In this document: positions 17,796 to 29,907 of the stretch, one piece after another | Position numbering within the stretch: position 1 is the stretch's first letter | How the letters are laid out: every line of letters begins with the position of its first letter | Source: Streptomyces asiaticus | GTDB lineage: Bacteria; Actinomycetota; Actinomycetes; Streptomycetales; Streptomycetaceae | Direction: 5' to 3' | NCBI RefSeq assembly: GCF_018138715.1 | Contig: NZ_JAGSHX010000006.1 | Coordinates: 10,058,693-10,122,692 of the forward strand | Length of the DNA: 64,000 nt | Made by a program: the position numbers and the translations under genes | Notes under the pieces: generated by a model | What the model saw: the letters and a program-made list of their open reading frames with translations, nothing else | Database searches by the model: none | What the model was told of the DNA's origin: nothing

Positions 17796-18769
17796 GAGGC
17801 GTACTGCTTTCGCTGGACCCTCAGGTGCACCAGGCCGAACACGAGAGCGGCGGCGACGAGCAGGTTACCGACGGCCGCGCCGGGACCGAACGTCGGCACC
17901 AGGTTGCCGAAGCCGAGTCGGTAGGACCAGGTGGCGAAGGTGGTGGACGAGTCCGCCGGGCCGCCCTTGGACATGATCCAGATGATGTCGAAGACCTTGA
18001 GCGTGTAGATCAGGCCCAGCAGGAGGGTGACGGCGGACACCGGGCGCAGTAGCGGGAGGGTGATGCTCCAGAAGCGTCGCCAGGCGCCGGCGCCGTCGAG
18101 GGCGGCGGCCTCGTACAGGCTGGAGGGGATCGACTGCAGCCCGCTGTGGAGCACGACGAGGTTGAACGGGACGCCGATCCAGATGTTCGCGATGATCACC
18201 GAGGTGAGCGACCAGGACGGAGAGGTCAGCCAGTTCACCGAGTCGACGCCGACGGCGTTCAGGACGGCGTTGACGATGCCCGAGTCGCTGTTGAGCATCC
18301 ACGACCAGGTGGAGGCCGACACGATCAGCGGCAGCAGCCACGGCACGAGGAACAGGGCACGCAGGGTCGTGGAGAGCCGGAAGTGCTGGTTGAAGAAGAC
18401 CGCGAGGGCCAGACCGATGGCGTACTGGAAGAACAGGCAGACAGCGGTGAACATCACGGTGTGGGTGAGCGCCGGTGCGAACGTCGGGTCGTCGAATACG
18501 GTCTGGTAGTTGGCGAGACCGGTGAAGGGCGCGCCGCCTTGGACGAAGGAACGGACGGTGTAGTCGCGCAGGCTCAGGTCGAGGTTCCGGTAGAGCGGAT
18601 AGGCGTAGAAGAGGATGAGGTAGAGGGTCACCGGGGCGAGGAAGCCCCAGGCGGTCCAGTGTCGCGAGTGGGCGCGGCGCCGTGGTGTCGTACGGTCCGG
18701 CGCGGTGGTGGCCGCCTCGTCCCGGTCGGGCACAGCCCGACGGTCCGGCAGGTGTGTCGTACGGTTCAT
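17792..18769 (-). CDS. Carbohydrate ABC transporter permease (first subunit, MalF type)
   Basis: 325 residues with an N-terminal cytosolic tail of about 40 residues and six membrane helices. The EAA loop reads SSLYEAAALDGAGAWRRFWSI. The ATG at 18769 has GGGGG 6 nt upstream and lies 15 nt after the binding-protein stop; an alternative TTG lies two codons earlier. It overlaps the next permease by ATGA. Together with the binding protein at 18785-20038 it forms an importer, probably for the oligosaccharides released by the upstream glycosidases. Confidence 0.92.
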   Translation of the reverse strand: MNRTTHLPDRRAVPDRDEAATTAPDRTTPRRRAHSRHWTAWGFLAPVTLYLILFYAYPLYRNLDLSLRDYTVRSFVQGGAPFTGLANYQTVFDDPTFAPALTHTVMFTAVCLFFQYAIGLALAVFFNQHFRLSTTLRALFLVPWLLPLIVSASTWSWMLNSDSGIVNAVLNAVGVDSVNWLTSPSWSLTSVIIANIWIGVPFNLVVLHSGLQSIPSSLYEAAALDGAGAWRRFWSITLPLLRPVSAVTLLLGLIYTLKVFDIIWIMSKGGPADSSTTFATWSYRLGFGNLVPTFGPGAAVGNLLVAAALVFGLVHLRVQRKQYAS

Positions 18770-18784
18770 CAACAACCCCCGGAA

Positions 18785-20038
18785 TTATGGCTGGTTGACC
18801 GCGCTCTGCGCGGCGGCGAGCGCGTCCTTCGGGGACTTGGCTCCGCTGAGGGCGGACTGGATCGCCTTCCACATCTGCTCGGAGATCTTGGGGTACTTGG
18901 TGCCGAGGTCGCCACTGGTGCGGCCCTTGGCCGCCTTGACCGCCTCCGCCCAGGGCTTGAGCTTGGCGTCGGCCGCCACCTGCTTGTCCTGGATTTCGCT
19001 GGTGGGTGCCATGTAGGACAGGGTGGTGTCGGTGGTGTAGAGGTTTTCTGCGCCGGTCAGGCAGGAGGCCAGCTTCCGCGTTGTGGTGTAGCGGCCTGTG
19101 TGGCTCTGGACGGGGATGGTGACGAATTCGCCGCCGGTCGGCGCCGCGGCGGTGCCGCCCTCGGCCCCGGGGACGGGCAGGACGCCGTAGTCGAAGCCGG
19201 CCTTCTCGGCGTTGGCCAGCTGCCAGGTGCCGTTCTCGGCGAACGCGTAGTCGCCGCTCGCGAACTCTTGCCAGCTGGTGGTCTGGGTGTTGTTGATCAC
19301 CGAGTTCGGGGCGTGGCCCTTCTCCAGCCAGTCGGTCCACAGGGACAGCGCCGACACGCCCTGGGGAGAGTCGAGGCGGGTCAGCTTCGCGCCCGACCCC
19401 CAGAACCAGGGCAAGAACTGGAAGCTGCCCTCCTCGGTGCCGATCGCGGAGAAGGTGATGCCCTTCTTTCCCGCCTTCTTCACCTTCTCGAGCGCCGCCG
19501 TCAGCGACGTCCAGTCCTTGACCGAGGTGATGTCCACGCCCGCGACCTTGAGGACGTCCTTGTTGTAGTAGAGGGCGAGGGTGTTGGCACCGACTGGTGT
19601 TCCGTAGGTCCTTCCGCCCGACTGGCCGGCCCCGAGCAGGTTCGGGTCGACCTTGGAGGTGTCCAGCTTGTTGTCGTCGGTGGTGGTGAGAACTCCGGCC
19701 TCCGCCAAGGTCGGAACCACAGGATTGTCCACGATGAGCACGTCCGGAGAGTTGTCCTGCTGGGCCGCCAGGAGCACCTTGTTCGACAGGTCACTGGTGT
19801 CGAAAGCGGTCCGCTTGATCTTCACGCCGGCCTTGTCGCCGCAGCGGTTCAGCAGCTTCGCCCATGCCGAGTCCTTGGCGAATTGTGGGTACGGGTCCCA
19901 GATGGTGTAGGTGCCGCTGTCCGCGGTCTTCGTCCCGGTGCCGCCCAAGCCGGAGCCGCAGGCGGTGGCACCGGCGGCGAGAACCAGGGAGGTCAGGGCT
20001 GCGACGGTCAGACGGCGCCGTCCGGAGAAGCTGTTCAT
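18785..20038 (-). CDS. Sugar ABC transporter substrate-binding lipoprotein
   Basis: 417 residues. The lipoprotein signal peptide has RRR at residues 7-9 and the lipobox LAAGATAC, after which the Cys is lipidated. The mature protein is a type 2 (cluster B) solute-binding fold with TYTIWDPYPQF, NSPDVLIVDNP, YGTPVGANTLALYYNKDVL and GDYAFAENGTWQLA. ATG 20038 has AAGGA 7 nt upstream. It follows the GH29 gene after about 200 bp in which I see no gene and no clear promoter, and it precedes the two permeases by 15 nt. The ligand is inferred to be an arabinogalactan-type oligosaccharide from the gene order. Confidence 0.9.
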   Translation of the reverse strand: MNSFSGRRRLTVAALTSLVLAAGATACGSGLGGTGTKTADSGTYTIWDPYPQFAKDSAWAKLLNRCGDKAGVKIKRTAFDTSDLSNKVLLAAQQDNSPDVLIVDNPVVPTLAEAGVLTTTDDNKLDTSKVDPNLLGAGQSGGRTYGTPVGANTLALYYNKDVLKVAGVDITSVKDWTSLTAALEKVKKAGKKGITFSAIGTEEGSFQFLPWFWGSGAKLTRLDSPQGVSALSLWTDWLEKGHAPNSVINNTQTTSWQEFASGDYAFAENGTWQLANAEKAGFDYGVLPVPGAEGGTAAAPTGGEFVTIPVQSHTGRYTTTRKLASCLTGAENLYTTDTTLSYMAPTSEIQDKQVAADAKLKPWAEAVKAAKGRTSGDLGTKYPKISEQMWKAIQSALSGAKSPKDALAAAQSAVNQP

Positions 20039-20240
20039 CGCGGGTTCCTTCGTTTCTGGCATGCGGATACCGAGGGCAAGGCGTGGCCGGCGCGGCCCGA
20101 GCGGCGTGGCAGAGCAGGGCGAGGGCCGATCCGGCCTGACCGCCGGCACGGTGGTGCGGCACTCAAGAGACACGATCCCCGGTCCGCCGGGTACGACGAC
20201 GGCCGCCGCGGCGCGGGCCGCACCGCCTGTGGGGGATGGT

Positions 20241-22223
20241 TCAGACGCCGGTGATGGTCCATTCGTTGTTGGGGCTGGAGTTCGGAGTCCACATCACCGT
20301 GGTCGAGCCGGCCGTGGTGCTGCCATTGCCGTCAAGGGCGGTACCGGTGCCCCGATTGATGATCTGGTAGCGGTTGCCGCCGAGGCTGCCCAGCGACCAC
20401 TGCTGGTTGTTGCCGCCGTTCCAGGCCTCCTGGCGAGCGGGAGCGCCGTTGGTCGAATCGCCCCAGCTGTCGGCGGCCATGCCGTTGGTGCGGTTCATGA
20501 TGCGGTAGTAGCCGTTGCCGAGGTCGATCAGCTGCCACTGCAGGTTGGTGCTGCCGTCGTAGTTCCACTGCTTGAGGTTGGAGCCGGAGCCGACGTTGCC
20601 CCCGCTGTCGAGCACCAGTCCGCTGGTCACGTTGGCGATCTTCACCCAGGTCGTCGAGCCGCCCGGCGCGCCCAGGACGGGGATCTCACCCGAGAAGGTG
20701 AGCTTGACCGTGTACGCCAGCGCGCTGAACGGCGGGGTGGACGAGGGCATGGTGAGGTGCAGGCCCGACGCGTCCTGGGTCGGTGCGGGCAGGTCGATGT
20801 AGGTGCCGGCGGTGTTGTTGAGCAGTTGGGCGCCCGTCAGGCTGCTGAGGTTGATCTGGTTCGAGTTCAGTGTCGTGATGGTCATGGTGCCGCCCTGCCA
20901 GCCCAGCGCGGTGGCGTAGAGGACCTTGTTGTCCCGGCTGCGGGTGAACCGGACGTCCTGCGGTTTGCCGGCCACCGGTCCGCTGAACGAGCCTCCGCCC
21001 ATCTTGGTGGGGCCCTCGCCGTAACTGGCCCAGGAGCGGGTGGAGTAGACCGCCTCTCCGAAGCGGCCGAGCCAGTCGCCCATGGCGAGCAGGATGGACC
21101 GCTGCCCGGAGGGGACGGTGCCGTCGGCCATCGGGGCGATGTTCAGCAGCATGCTGCCGCCCTTGCTGACCCGGTCGATCAGCGAGTGCAGCAGTGCCTG
21201 CGTCGAGTAGTAGCCGATGCCCTCCGTGTAGCACCAGCTGGAGGAGGAGATGCTGTCGTCGGTCAGCCAGTAGGGGGTGAGCAGCCCTGCCGGGCCGCCG
21301 CGCTCGAAGTCGAAGACCTCACCCTTGTTGTTGAGGCCGTCCTTGTAGGTCGCGACCACGTCCCTGTTCCACGAGACGGCCTGGTTGTAGTAGTGCGCGA
21401 GGAACTCGAGCCGGTAGGACTCCTGCACCAGGTTCAGGTCGAAGTCCTGCCAGACCAGATCCGGCTGGTAGCCGTCGATGATCTCGATCAGCTTGTCGTA
21501 CCAGAGCTTGTTCTCCGCTGCCGAGCCCTGCTGGGCATAGAGGACGCGGAGTGTCGGGTCCGACTGGGACGGCACGTGGTCGTAGTAGCCGTTGAAGTGG
21601 TAGGCGTGGTGCAGCGAAGCCATGAACTTCAGCCCCTGCCCGCGGATGGCCTGCGCCTGAAGACCCACCAAGTCGAGTCTGGGACCGTGCTGGACCGAGT
21701 TCCACGGGTTGGAGCGGCTGTTCCACATGGAGAAGCCGTCGTGGTGCTCGGCGACCGGCCCGGCGAACCTGGCGCCCGCGGCCTTGAACAGCTGCGCCCA
21801 GGCGTCCGGATCCCACTTGCCGCCCTGGGAGACCGGTTTGGGGGCGAACTGCACGTAGTTGCCGGCCTTGTCGCGGGCGCCGTCGATGAAGTTGTTGTAC
21901 GGCCAGGCCGAGGGGTCGCCGTAGGTGGCGATGTGGTGTCTGTTCTCGGCCGAGCCGCCGATGTACATGTTGCGCGGGTACCACTCGTTCCCGAACGCGG
22001 GAACACTGAAGACGCCCCAGTGGTAGTAGATGCCGAACTTGGCGTCCTGGAACCAGGCCGGGGCCGGGGGGTGCTGGTCCACGGAGGACCAGCTCGCGGT
22101 GTAGCTTCCGGGACCGTCGGTCGCGGCGGCCTCGGGGGCGAACCGCAGCAGGCCGAAGGCCGTGGCCGCGCCGGCCGCCGCCAGCAGTCGGCGCCGGCTG
22201 AGCGGCAGGGAAGTGGAAGACAT
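20241..22223 (-). CDS. Secreted GH29 alpha-L-fucosidase with C-terminal ricin-type lectin
   Basis: 660 residues. A twin-arginine leader (SRRRLLAAAGAATAFGLL) is followed by the GH29 barrel: WFQDAKFGIYYHWGVFSVPA at its start, VAEHHDGFSMWNS, and PDLVWQDFDLN holding the nucleophile Asp. A beta-sandwich follows. The last 140 residues form a ricin B-like lectin (DLGNGYYRIMNRTNGMAAD, GGNRYQIINRGTGTALDG). It releases alpha-L-fucose, a known decoration of arabinogalactan-proteins and xyloglucan. The ATG at 22223 has GAGAGG upstream. It is 66 bp after the GH59 stop, so co-transcription is likely. Confidence 0.92.
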   Translation of the reverse strand: MSSTSLPLSRRRLLAAAGAATAFGLLRFAPEAAATDGPGSYTASWSSVDQHPPAPAWFQDAKFGIYYHWGVFSVPAFGNEWYPRNMYIGGSAENRHHIATYGDPSAWPYNNFIDGARDKAGNYVQFAPKPVSQGGKWDPDAWAQLFKAAGARFAGPVAEHHDGFSMWNSRSNPWNSVQHGPRLDLVGLQAQAIRGQGLKFMASLHHAYHFNGYYDHVPSQSDPTLRVLYAQQGSAAENKLWYDKLIEIIDGYQPDLVWQDFDLNLVQESYRLEFLAHYYNQAVSWNRDVVATYKDGLNNKGEVFDFERGGPAGLLTPYWLTDDSISSSSWCYTEGIGYYSTQALLHSLIDRVSKGGSMLLNIAPMADGTVPSGQRSILLAMGDWLGRFGEAVYSTRSWASYGEGPTKMGGGSFSGPVAGKPQDVRFTRSRDNKVLYATALGWQGGTMTITTLNSNQINLSSLTGAQLLNNTAGTYIDLPAPTQDASGLHLTMPSSTPPFSALAYTVKLTFSGEIPVLGAPGGSTTWVKIANVTSGLVLDSGGNVGSGSNLKQWNYDGSTNLQWQLIDLGNGYYRIMNRTNGMAADSWGDSTNGAPARQEAWNGGNNQQWSLGSLGGNRYQIINRGTGTALDGNGSTTAGSTTVMWTPNSSPNNEWTITGV

Positions 22224-22289
22224 GTGGGGCCTCTCGGGGGAATCGACGGAGGTGGTGCGGGAGTCGGTGATCGTCAGCCGGTCACCGGA

Positions 22290-24845
<2,556 letters not shown>

Positions 24846-26678
24846 TCAGCGGAGGATGAAGTCCTGGTTCGTGCCGGGCATGTTCTTGCACTGCCACTGG
24901 TCCAGTTGCTGACCCGGGTTGCCGGCCGCGCCGTAGACGTCCAGGCACAGACCGCTGTTTTTGTTCTGGAACTCGTAGGCGCCGTCGGACTGCCGTACGG
25001 GCAGCCAGAGGCTGTTGGCCGCCGCTCCGGGTGCCTGCTGGACGATGTCCGGGATGCCCGGAGCCGTGGAGCTGTCGGCCACCGCCACGTCCAGGCCGGA
25101 GTTCTGTGCCCGCAGCTCGCCGTAGCCGCCCGAGGCGGCGACGAACCGGAACTGCTGGTTGCCCTGCCCGTTGCAGGTCCACTGGTCGATCGCGGCGCCG
25201 GTGCTGCGGGAGTCGCCGTATACGTCCATGCACAAGTTGTTGTCGGCGACGACGAGTTGGTGGTAGCCGTCCGGGAAGCCGCCGCCACTGGACGAGGCGG
25301 GTGTCAGATAGACGGCGAACGCATCGTGCGCGCCCTGGAACGTGAACGGCACGGTGATCGAGCCGCCCGAGGTGCTCATATTCTGGTCGTATACGGTCTG
25401 TGGCGCACTGAGCGGCGCCTGGTCGGGGATGCGGTGCACGGTGACGTGCACGCCGCCGTCGTTCGCGAGCCAGGGTAGGGACGCCAGCCCGTTGAAGGTC
25501 ACGGACGCGGCGCCGGTGTACCCGTTGGAGTCGCCGATGACCGCCACCGCTCGCTTGGCGGAGGAGTCCTCGGCGGCCGAGATCGCCGTCGAGCCGACCT
25601 GGCCGGAGGTGTCCACGAGGGTGCCGGTCATGTCGGCGTAGTCCCGAAGTGCCCACCAGTTGCCGGTCGGCTGCCAGCTGCCCCCGCTCTGGGTGAGGAC
25701 TCCGGTCAGGTTCGGGGTGACGCAGCACACCCAGTTGCCGCGCATCGCGTTGGTGTACCCGGACTGCGCGAACCGCGCCAGGTACCAGGCCGTCACCCCG
25801 GCGGTCTGCCGGTCGGCCGGCTGGTACTCGTTCGAGGACAGCGGCAGCGGACCGATGCCCGCCGCGGTCAGGGCGCTGTTCAGGGCCCGCGCGACGGTGA
25901 CCGGGTCGTCGACATCGCCCTCGTTGTGGTTGGCGATCATGTCCGGCACCGTCCCGGCCGCCTTCACGTGCGCGAGCCAGGTCCGCCACTCAGCCGGGTT
26001 GCGCTCCGGGGTGAACGCGAAGGACGGCCCTACGATCTGCGCCCCGGGGGCGGTGCGCCGGATCTCCCGGTAGGCGGTGTCCCACATCTGGAAGTACTGG
26101 GCGCTGTTGACCCCCCGCGTCCAGAACGCGGAGATGTCCGGCTCGTTCCAGATGTCGTAGGAGAACGTGAGCCCCGAAGCCCGCAGCGCTCCCACCGTGG
26201 AGTCGATGAAGCCAACCCAGTTGGAGCAGTCGCCGTTGTCGCACGGGTACCTCGTGTTCGACGGCTGGCCGCCGTTCGCGCCGTAGATGTCGCTCACCAG
26301 CACCTGGTACTGCGCGTGGTAGGGCGGCCGGGTGAGCCGTTTCGCCTGCGCGACGATCGAGTCGACGTCGGCCCGGGTGGCCGAGCCGTACTGGTAGCCG
26401 TCCCTGATCCAGCCGCCGGAGAACCATCCGCCGCCGCGGAAGGCGTTGATCCCCAGCGGCTGGATGAACTGGTCCGCCGGTCGGCTGCCGTCTTCGCTGA
26501 AGCCGTAGAGGAACCCTTCCCCCACGCCGGTCGACGGCCCGCGGGTCGACGCCAGGTTCACGCTCAGCGATGTGGCCGAGGCGGCCTGGCTCGTGTCCGT
26601 CGCCAGCAGCGGCAGCACGAGTGCCAGCACGATGCCGGCCACCAGCCCCAGACGGGCCGGTCTCGCTCTCGTCCTCAT
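24846..26678 (-). CDS. Secreted clan GH-A glycosidase (GH39-like) with ricin lectin
   Basis: 610 residues. The start is fixed by AGGAGG 5 nt before ATG 26678. The signal peptide is LGLVAGIVLALVLPLLA...SQA. The catalytic barrel has YDIWNEPDISAFW (acid/base Glu) and PLPLSSNEYQPAD (nucleophile Glu), with GVGEGFLYGFSEDGSRP early on; the order and spacing resemble GH39. The C-terminal 150 residues are a ricin B lectin (NNLCMDVYGDS, NSGLCLDVYGAAG with QxW/QxF motifs). GH39 includes beta-xylosidases and enzymes acting on arabinogalactan-protein side chains, so the bond cleaved remains open. About 150 bp separate it from GH59 downstream. Confidence 0.82.
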   Translation of the reverse strand: MRTRARPARLGLVAGIVLALVLPLLATDTSQAASATSLSVNLASTRGPSTGVGEGFLYGFSEDGSRPADQFIQPLGINAFRGGGWFSGGWIRDGYQYGSATRADVDSIVAQAKRLTRPPYHAQYQVLVSDIYGANGGQPSNTRYPCDNGDCSNWVGFIDSTVGALRASGLTFSYDIWNEPDISAFWTRGVNSAQYFQMWDTAYREIRRTAPGAQIVGPSFAFTPERNPAEWRTWLAHVKAAGTVPDMIANHNEGDVDDPVTVARALNSALTAAGIGPLPLSSNEYQPADRQTAGVTAWYLARFAQSGYTNAMRGNWVCCVTPNLTGVLTQSGGSWQPTGNWWALRDYADMTGTLVDTSGQVGSTAISAAEDSSAKRAVAVIGDSNGYTGAASVTFNGLASLPWLANDGGVHVTVHRIPDQAPLSAPQTVYDQNMSTSGGSITVPFTFQGAHDAFAVYLTPASSSGGGFPDGYHQLVVADNNLCMDVYGDSRSTGAAIDQWTCNGQGNQQFRFVAASGGYGELRAQNSGLDVAVADSSTAPGIPDIVQQAPGAAANSLWLPVRQSDGAYEFQNKNSGLCLDVYGAAGNPGQQLDQWQCKNMPGTNQDFILR

Positions 26679-26834
26679 CCGATCCTCCTGCGGTTCGGCG
26701 CCGCTGGGCTGCGGCGCGTGTGCTGGACGGGGGCCGCCTCCCGTGGGTGCGGGGTGCGGAGTGCGGAGTGCGGCGCGGCGACGTGCCGGGGCAGCGGTCG
26801 GATGCCGCACCGGAGTCGAGCGCGGGTCGCTCAC

Positions 26835-26945
26835 CGGGTCAGCTCAGCGTCCACTGCTGGTCGCTCTGGCCTATCCGGTGGCGGTGATGCCGGCCTGGAC
26901 GGCGTTCTCGGTGGCGTAGGAGAGATGCCCGCCGTCGATCAGCGG
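26835..26945 (-). pseudogene. Fused tail remnants of a GH54 gene and a ricin-lectin gene
   Basis: Minus-strand reading gives HLSYATENAVQAGITATG then a stop, closely matching the GH54 C-terminus (SDxTxxAVQANxTAAGYR) of both GH54 genes here. Overlapping it in another frame is GQSDQQWTLS then a stop, the final QxW repeat of a ricin lectin. No catalytic part is left. The rest of the 26679-27217 gap holds no gene I can support. Confidence 0.6.
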
Positions 26946-27217
26946 AGCGGCCGTCTCCGCCCACGTACTGAACTCGCTACGACTCTCGGTGGGGTCATCG
27001 CTCGCGCGGTGGACACGGGCATGGTTCATCAACTCCTGGGTCGGTCGCGGGAGGAGGCGCCCACTCCTGGGGCACATCCGCCGCCGAGGGATCCAGCGAC
27101 GGCCACGGACTGTGCGGTCGCTGCGGGAGCGGGGCATGCCTGGCAGCGGGGCAGGTATTTCGTGGCCGTTCTTCGGGCGTGCCGGGGGCCGCCACCTCCC
27201 GCGGAAGTGAAAGGAGT

Positions 27218-28728
27218 TCAGCGGTAGCCGGCCGCCGTGACATTGGCCTGTACCGCGTTGTCGGTCGCATCGGAGGGGTAGCCGGATACGATGGCTCCTT
27301 CGTAGAAGGTGCCGGCGCTCAGGTTGGCCCCGCCGCCGGGCTTGCAGCAGTCGCCGCCGCTGCCCAGGACGATGGCTCCTTGTTTCTTCATTGGGCTGTA
27401 ACCGCTGGGAAGCCCGCCGTTCCACAAGGTGGTCAGGCCGCCGGATTGCGCGTTGCCGCCCTTGAGGGCGAACCTCGACGTCCCGTTGTCCTTGAGCATC
27501 GCGGTGACGAACTTGCTGGTAAAGGCCCGCTGGTTGGTTTCCAGGACTGGCTGCCGCCGGAGTACAGGCCCCATTCGAGATCGGCCTGCACCCAGGGACC
27601 GCTGCCGGCACAGCCGCCGAACCAGCACTGGGTGCCGAAGTTGATCGCGTCCATCGCCCCGGCGGCGTCGGCCTTTCTGGTCGTCTCGCTGTTGCCGTAG
27701 TCGAAGCAGCAGCCACTGTTGACGTGGGTGCCGCTGGTCACCATGTACGCCCCTTCGGGCGCGGCACCGGTCGGCACGCCCGTCAGGTGACCGTCCCGCC
27801 AGTAGCTGTTCCCGGGGTTGATGTACAGCGAGTACGCCTTGGTGCCCCCGGCGGTCAGCGACTCGGAGGTCGCCTTCGCGGGGCTGCTCTGACTCGATCC
27901 CGGGACCTGGGCCGATCCCTGGTACCACAGGTCGTTGCCGCGTCCCGACTGGTCGTAAACTGCCGTGATCACGCACGAGGTACCCGCGCAGAACGAGTCC
28001 TGTGCCGCCGCGTTGGCGAAGCCGCCGGGCGCCAGCACGCCGATGTCCCTGGTCGCGTTGTCCGAGGAGCGCCTGACCTGGTACAGGGTGCCGTTGTAGG
28101 AACCGTAGAGCGCCCGCACCGTGCTGTGCGCGGCCACGCACGGCGTACCACCCTCGGAGTAGATGTCACACGGGCCGGACCCGCCGGACCCAGGCGGAGG
28201 TATCGGCTTGCTCCACATCTGGTTGCTTTGGCCATTGCAGGTCCACAGGATGACCGCCGTACCGTTGGTGGTGCCCGCCCCGTTGACGTCCAGGCATAAG
28301 CCGGACTGGGCACTGGTGACGGACCCGTCGGAATTCTGTCGCCACATCTGGGTCGACCGCCCGTCGCACGACCAAATGATCACCGGGATCCCCGGAGCCG
28401 TCTGGCTGTCGCGGGTGTCCACGCACCGGGTGCCGCTCATCGTCCTCAGCTCACCCGCCGACGTGAACTCGAACGCCTGATTCACCTGGTCGTTGCAGTC
28501 CCAGATGTCCAATGCCGTTCCCGGCGTATCGACGTTGCCCTTGACGTCCAGACACCGCCCGGATGCCGGGCTCACCAGGGGGAGCGCCACCGCCGGCGCC
28601 GGTGCCGACCATGTCGGCGCGGTCGCCGACAACATGGCCAGCAGCGCCATCACGCATACGGCGGCCACCGCCGGTAAGCGTGGTCCACGAGCCACGGGGC
28701 TCCGGAGCGAAACAGATGAAAGCCGCAT
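27218..28728 (-). pseudogene. GH54 alpha-L-arabinofuranosidase with N-terminal ricin lectin, frameshifted
   Basis: The N-terminus (ATG 28728, AAGGAA upstream) carries a signal peptide, a ricin B lectin (SGRCLDVKGNVD, TRCVDTRDSQT, SGLCLDVNGAGT) and, after a PPPGSGGSG linker, the GH54 domain including QADLEWGLYSGGSQSW. The frame then breaks: near 27531-27540 the DNA reads ggttggtttcc where the intact paralogue (about 8991-9000) reads ggttcgggttcc, one base fewer. The rest of GH54 (NQRAFTSKFV ... GTFYEGAIVSGYPSD, AAGYR) continues in another frame to 27218. As read it cannot make the acid/base half of the enzyme. A sequencing error is possible. It heads the block of genes leading to GH39-like, GH59 and GH29. 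Confidence 0.85.
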
Positions 28729-29033
28729 TCCGTTCCTTGAATATGTGAGGAAGGGGACAGAGAGTGCCGGATCCGTCCCGAGGGAAACGCTCAAGGCCGT
28801 TGCCGCCGGTATGGATGCGGGGCCCGGGCGTTCCTGTTGGCGTTGCCGCCAGTGCGTTCGGCTTGCCCTTCCATTCGGCTCCCAGGAAGGCCGGCCGCGC
28901 GTAGCCGTCGGCCACTCCCGTCAGGGGCCGGTCGGCGGTGGAGCGCGCGGGCGAGGGTGCGATCCGAATGAGGTCATGGGTGACTCTCCCTTGGAGGCAA
29001 GGGCGCCCGAGAGCATCCACAGAGAACCCTCAG

Positions 29034-29044
29034 ACATCCCATGT
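29034..29044. promoter_or_regulatory. ACATCCCATGT palindrome, putative GntR operator
   Basis: Exact reverse complement of the sites at 332-342 and 10135-10145. It lies about 300 bp before the lectin-GH54 start. On the minus strand a TTGACA begins 35 nt before it. A second copy with one changed arm base (CCATCCCATGT) is at 29110-29120. The rest of 28729-29175 shows no gene. Confidence 0.55.
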
Positions 29045-29109
29045 CCCATAGTGATTCCACCGGTCCCTCACACTGTCAATAGGCATGTCTCCTTCAATCG
29101 GAACCCAAT

Positions 29110-29120
29110 CCATCCCATGT
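29110..29120. promoter_or_regulatory. Imperfect second copy of the ACATCCCATGT motif
   Basis: CCATCCCATGT matches 10 of 11 bases of the operator-like palindrome and lies 76 bp from the exact copy at 29034-29044, in the upstream region of the block B genes. Paired sites like this could support repressor looping, which is inference. Confidence 0.35.
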
Positions 29121-29175
29121 TTCTTTTGCGCTGGTCAGCTCGCCATGACCCACGTTGGTGGTGAACGCGGTTTTC

Positions 29176-29817
29176 TCAGGCGTCGTTTGCGGTGCTGTTC
29201 ACATGACGGACCAGCCACGTGAGCATGGCGTCGAGGTCGTCGGCGGCCGCGAGGACTTTGCCGACAGCCTCAGGAGTGTGGAGCCACTCGTCGCAGCCGA
29301 GGGGTTGGGCAGCGATCAGTGAGCGGTGGCGCAGCAGGTCCGTGCGGGAGTGGTCGGACGGATAACCCCGCGGGGGGCGCTTCATCACGTCCCCGGAGAT
29401 GTCGTAGCCCTTCGCCTTCAAGTCCTCGACGATGGCAGAGAGTTCGTGGCCGCTTCCCTCGGCGGCGACGGCCTTGCGGAACATGGTGACCTGGCCAGGG
29501 TCGGGATACCACCAAGCGCCTTGGACCCGCAGGCCCTCCAGGTCGAACCGCAGACCGATCTCGATCTTGCGGCCGAGCCGGATCACCGCGCCCTGGTGCT
29601 GCCACCACCAGGAGTTTGTGCGGTAGTGCCAGACAGAGAAGTCCTCGTACCGGGGATCGACGTCCGCCACATCATTCAGCAGCGCGATCATCGGCTGCCG
29701 GACGAGACGTTCGCGATCCGCACGGCACTGCTCGCGCACCGCGCGTGACGGCTCGCCCTCCAGGTGCAGCAACACGTCCATGGCGTGCTCCGGCCAGCCG
29801 GTGAACCGTCCGCTCAT
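29176..29817 (-). CDS. DUF2461 family protein
   Basis: 213 residues from ATG 29817. FTGWPEHAMDVLLHLEGEP at the N-terminus, RYEDFSVWHYRTNSWWWQHQG in the middle and LKAKGYDISGDVMKRPPRGY further on match the DUF2461/TIGR02453 family, a cytoplasmic family of unknown function found widely in bacteria and fungi. No membrane segment or leader. It stands alone, with the GAF remnant upstream and the operator-rich region downstream. Confidence 0.75.
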   Translation of the reverse strand: MSGRFTGWPEHAMDVLLHLEGEPSRAVREQCRADRERLVRQPMIALLNDVADVDPRYEDFSVWHYRTNSWWWQHQGAVIRLGRKIEIGLRFDLEGLRVQGAWWYPDPGQVTMFRKAVAAEGSGHELSAIVEDLKAKGYDISGDVMKRPPRGYPSDHSRTDLLRHRSLIAAQPLGCDEWLHTPEAVGKVLAAADDLDAMLTWLVRHVNSTANDA

Positions 29818-29907
29818 GCGGGCACCATAACCACCGGGCCACCGGGTATCGAAACCGGCCGGTGCGCGGGTGGCCACGACCTGCCGTGGGAAGCGGCCAT
29901 CCCGGTC

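Noticed and set aside
18146..20254. A 702-codon plus-strand open frame
   Set aside because: Antisense to the permease and binding-protein genes, which have clear domains; no recognisable motif on this strand.
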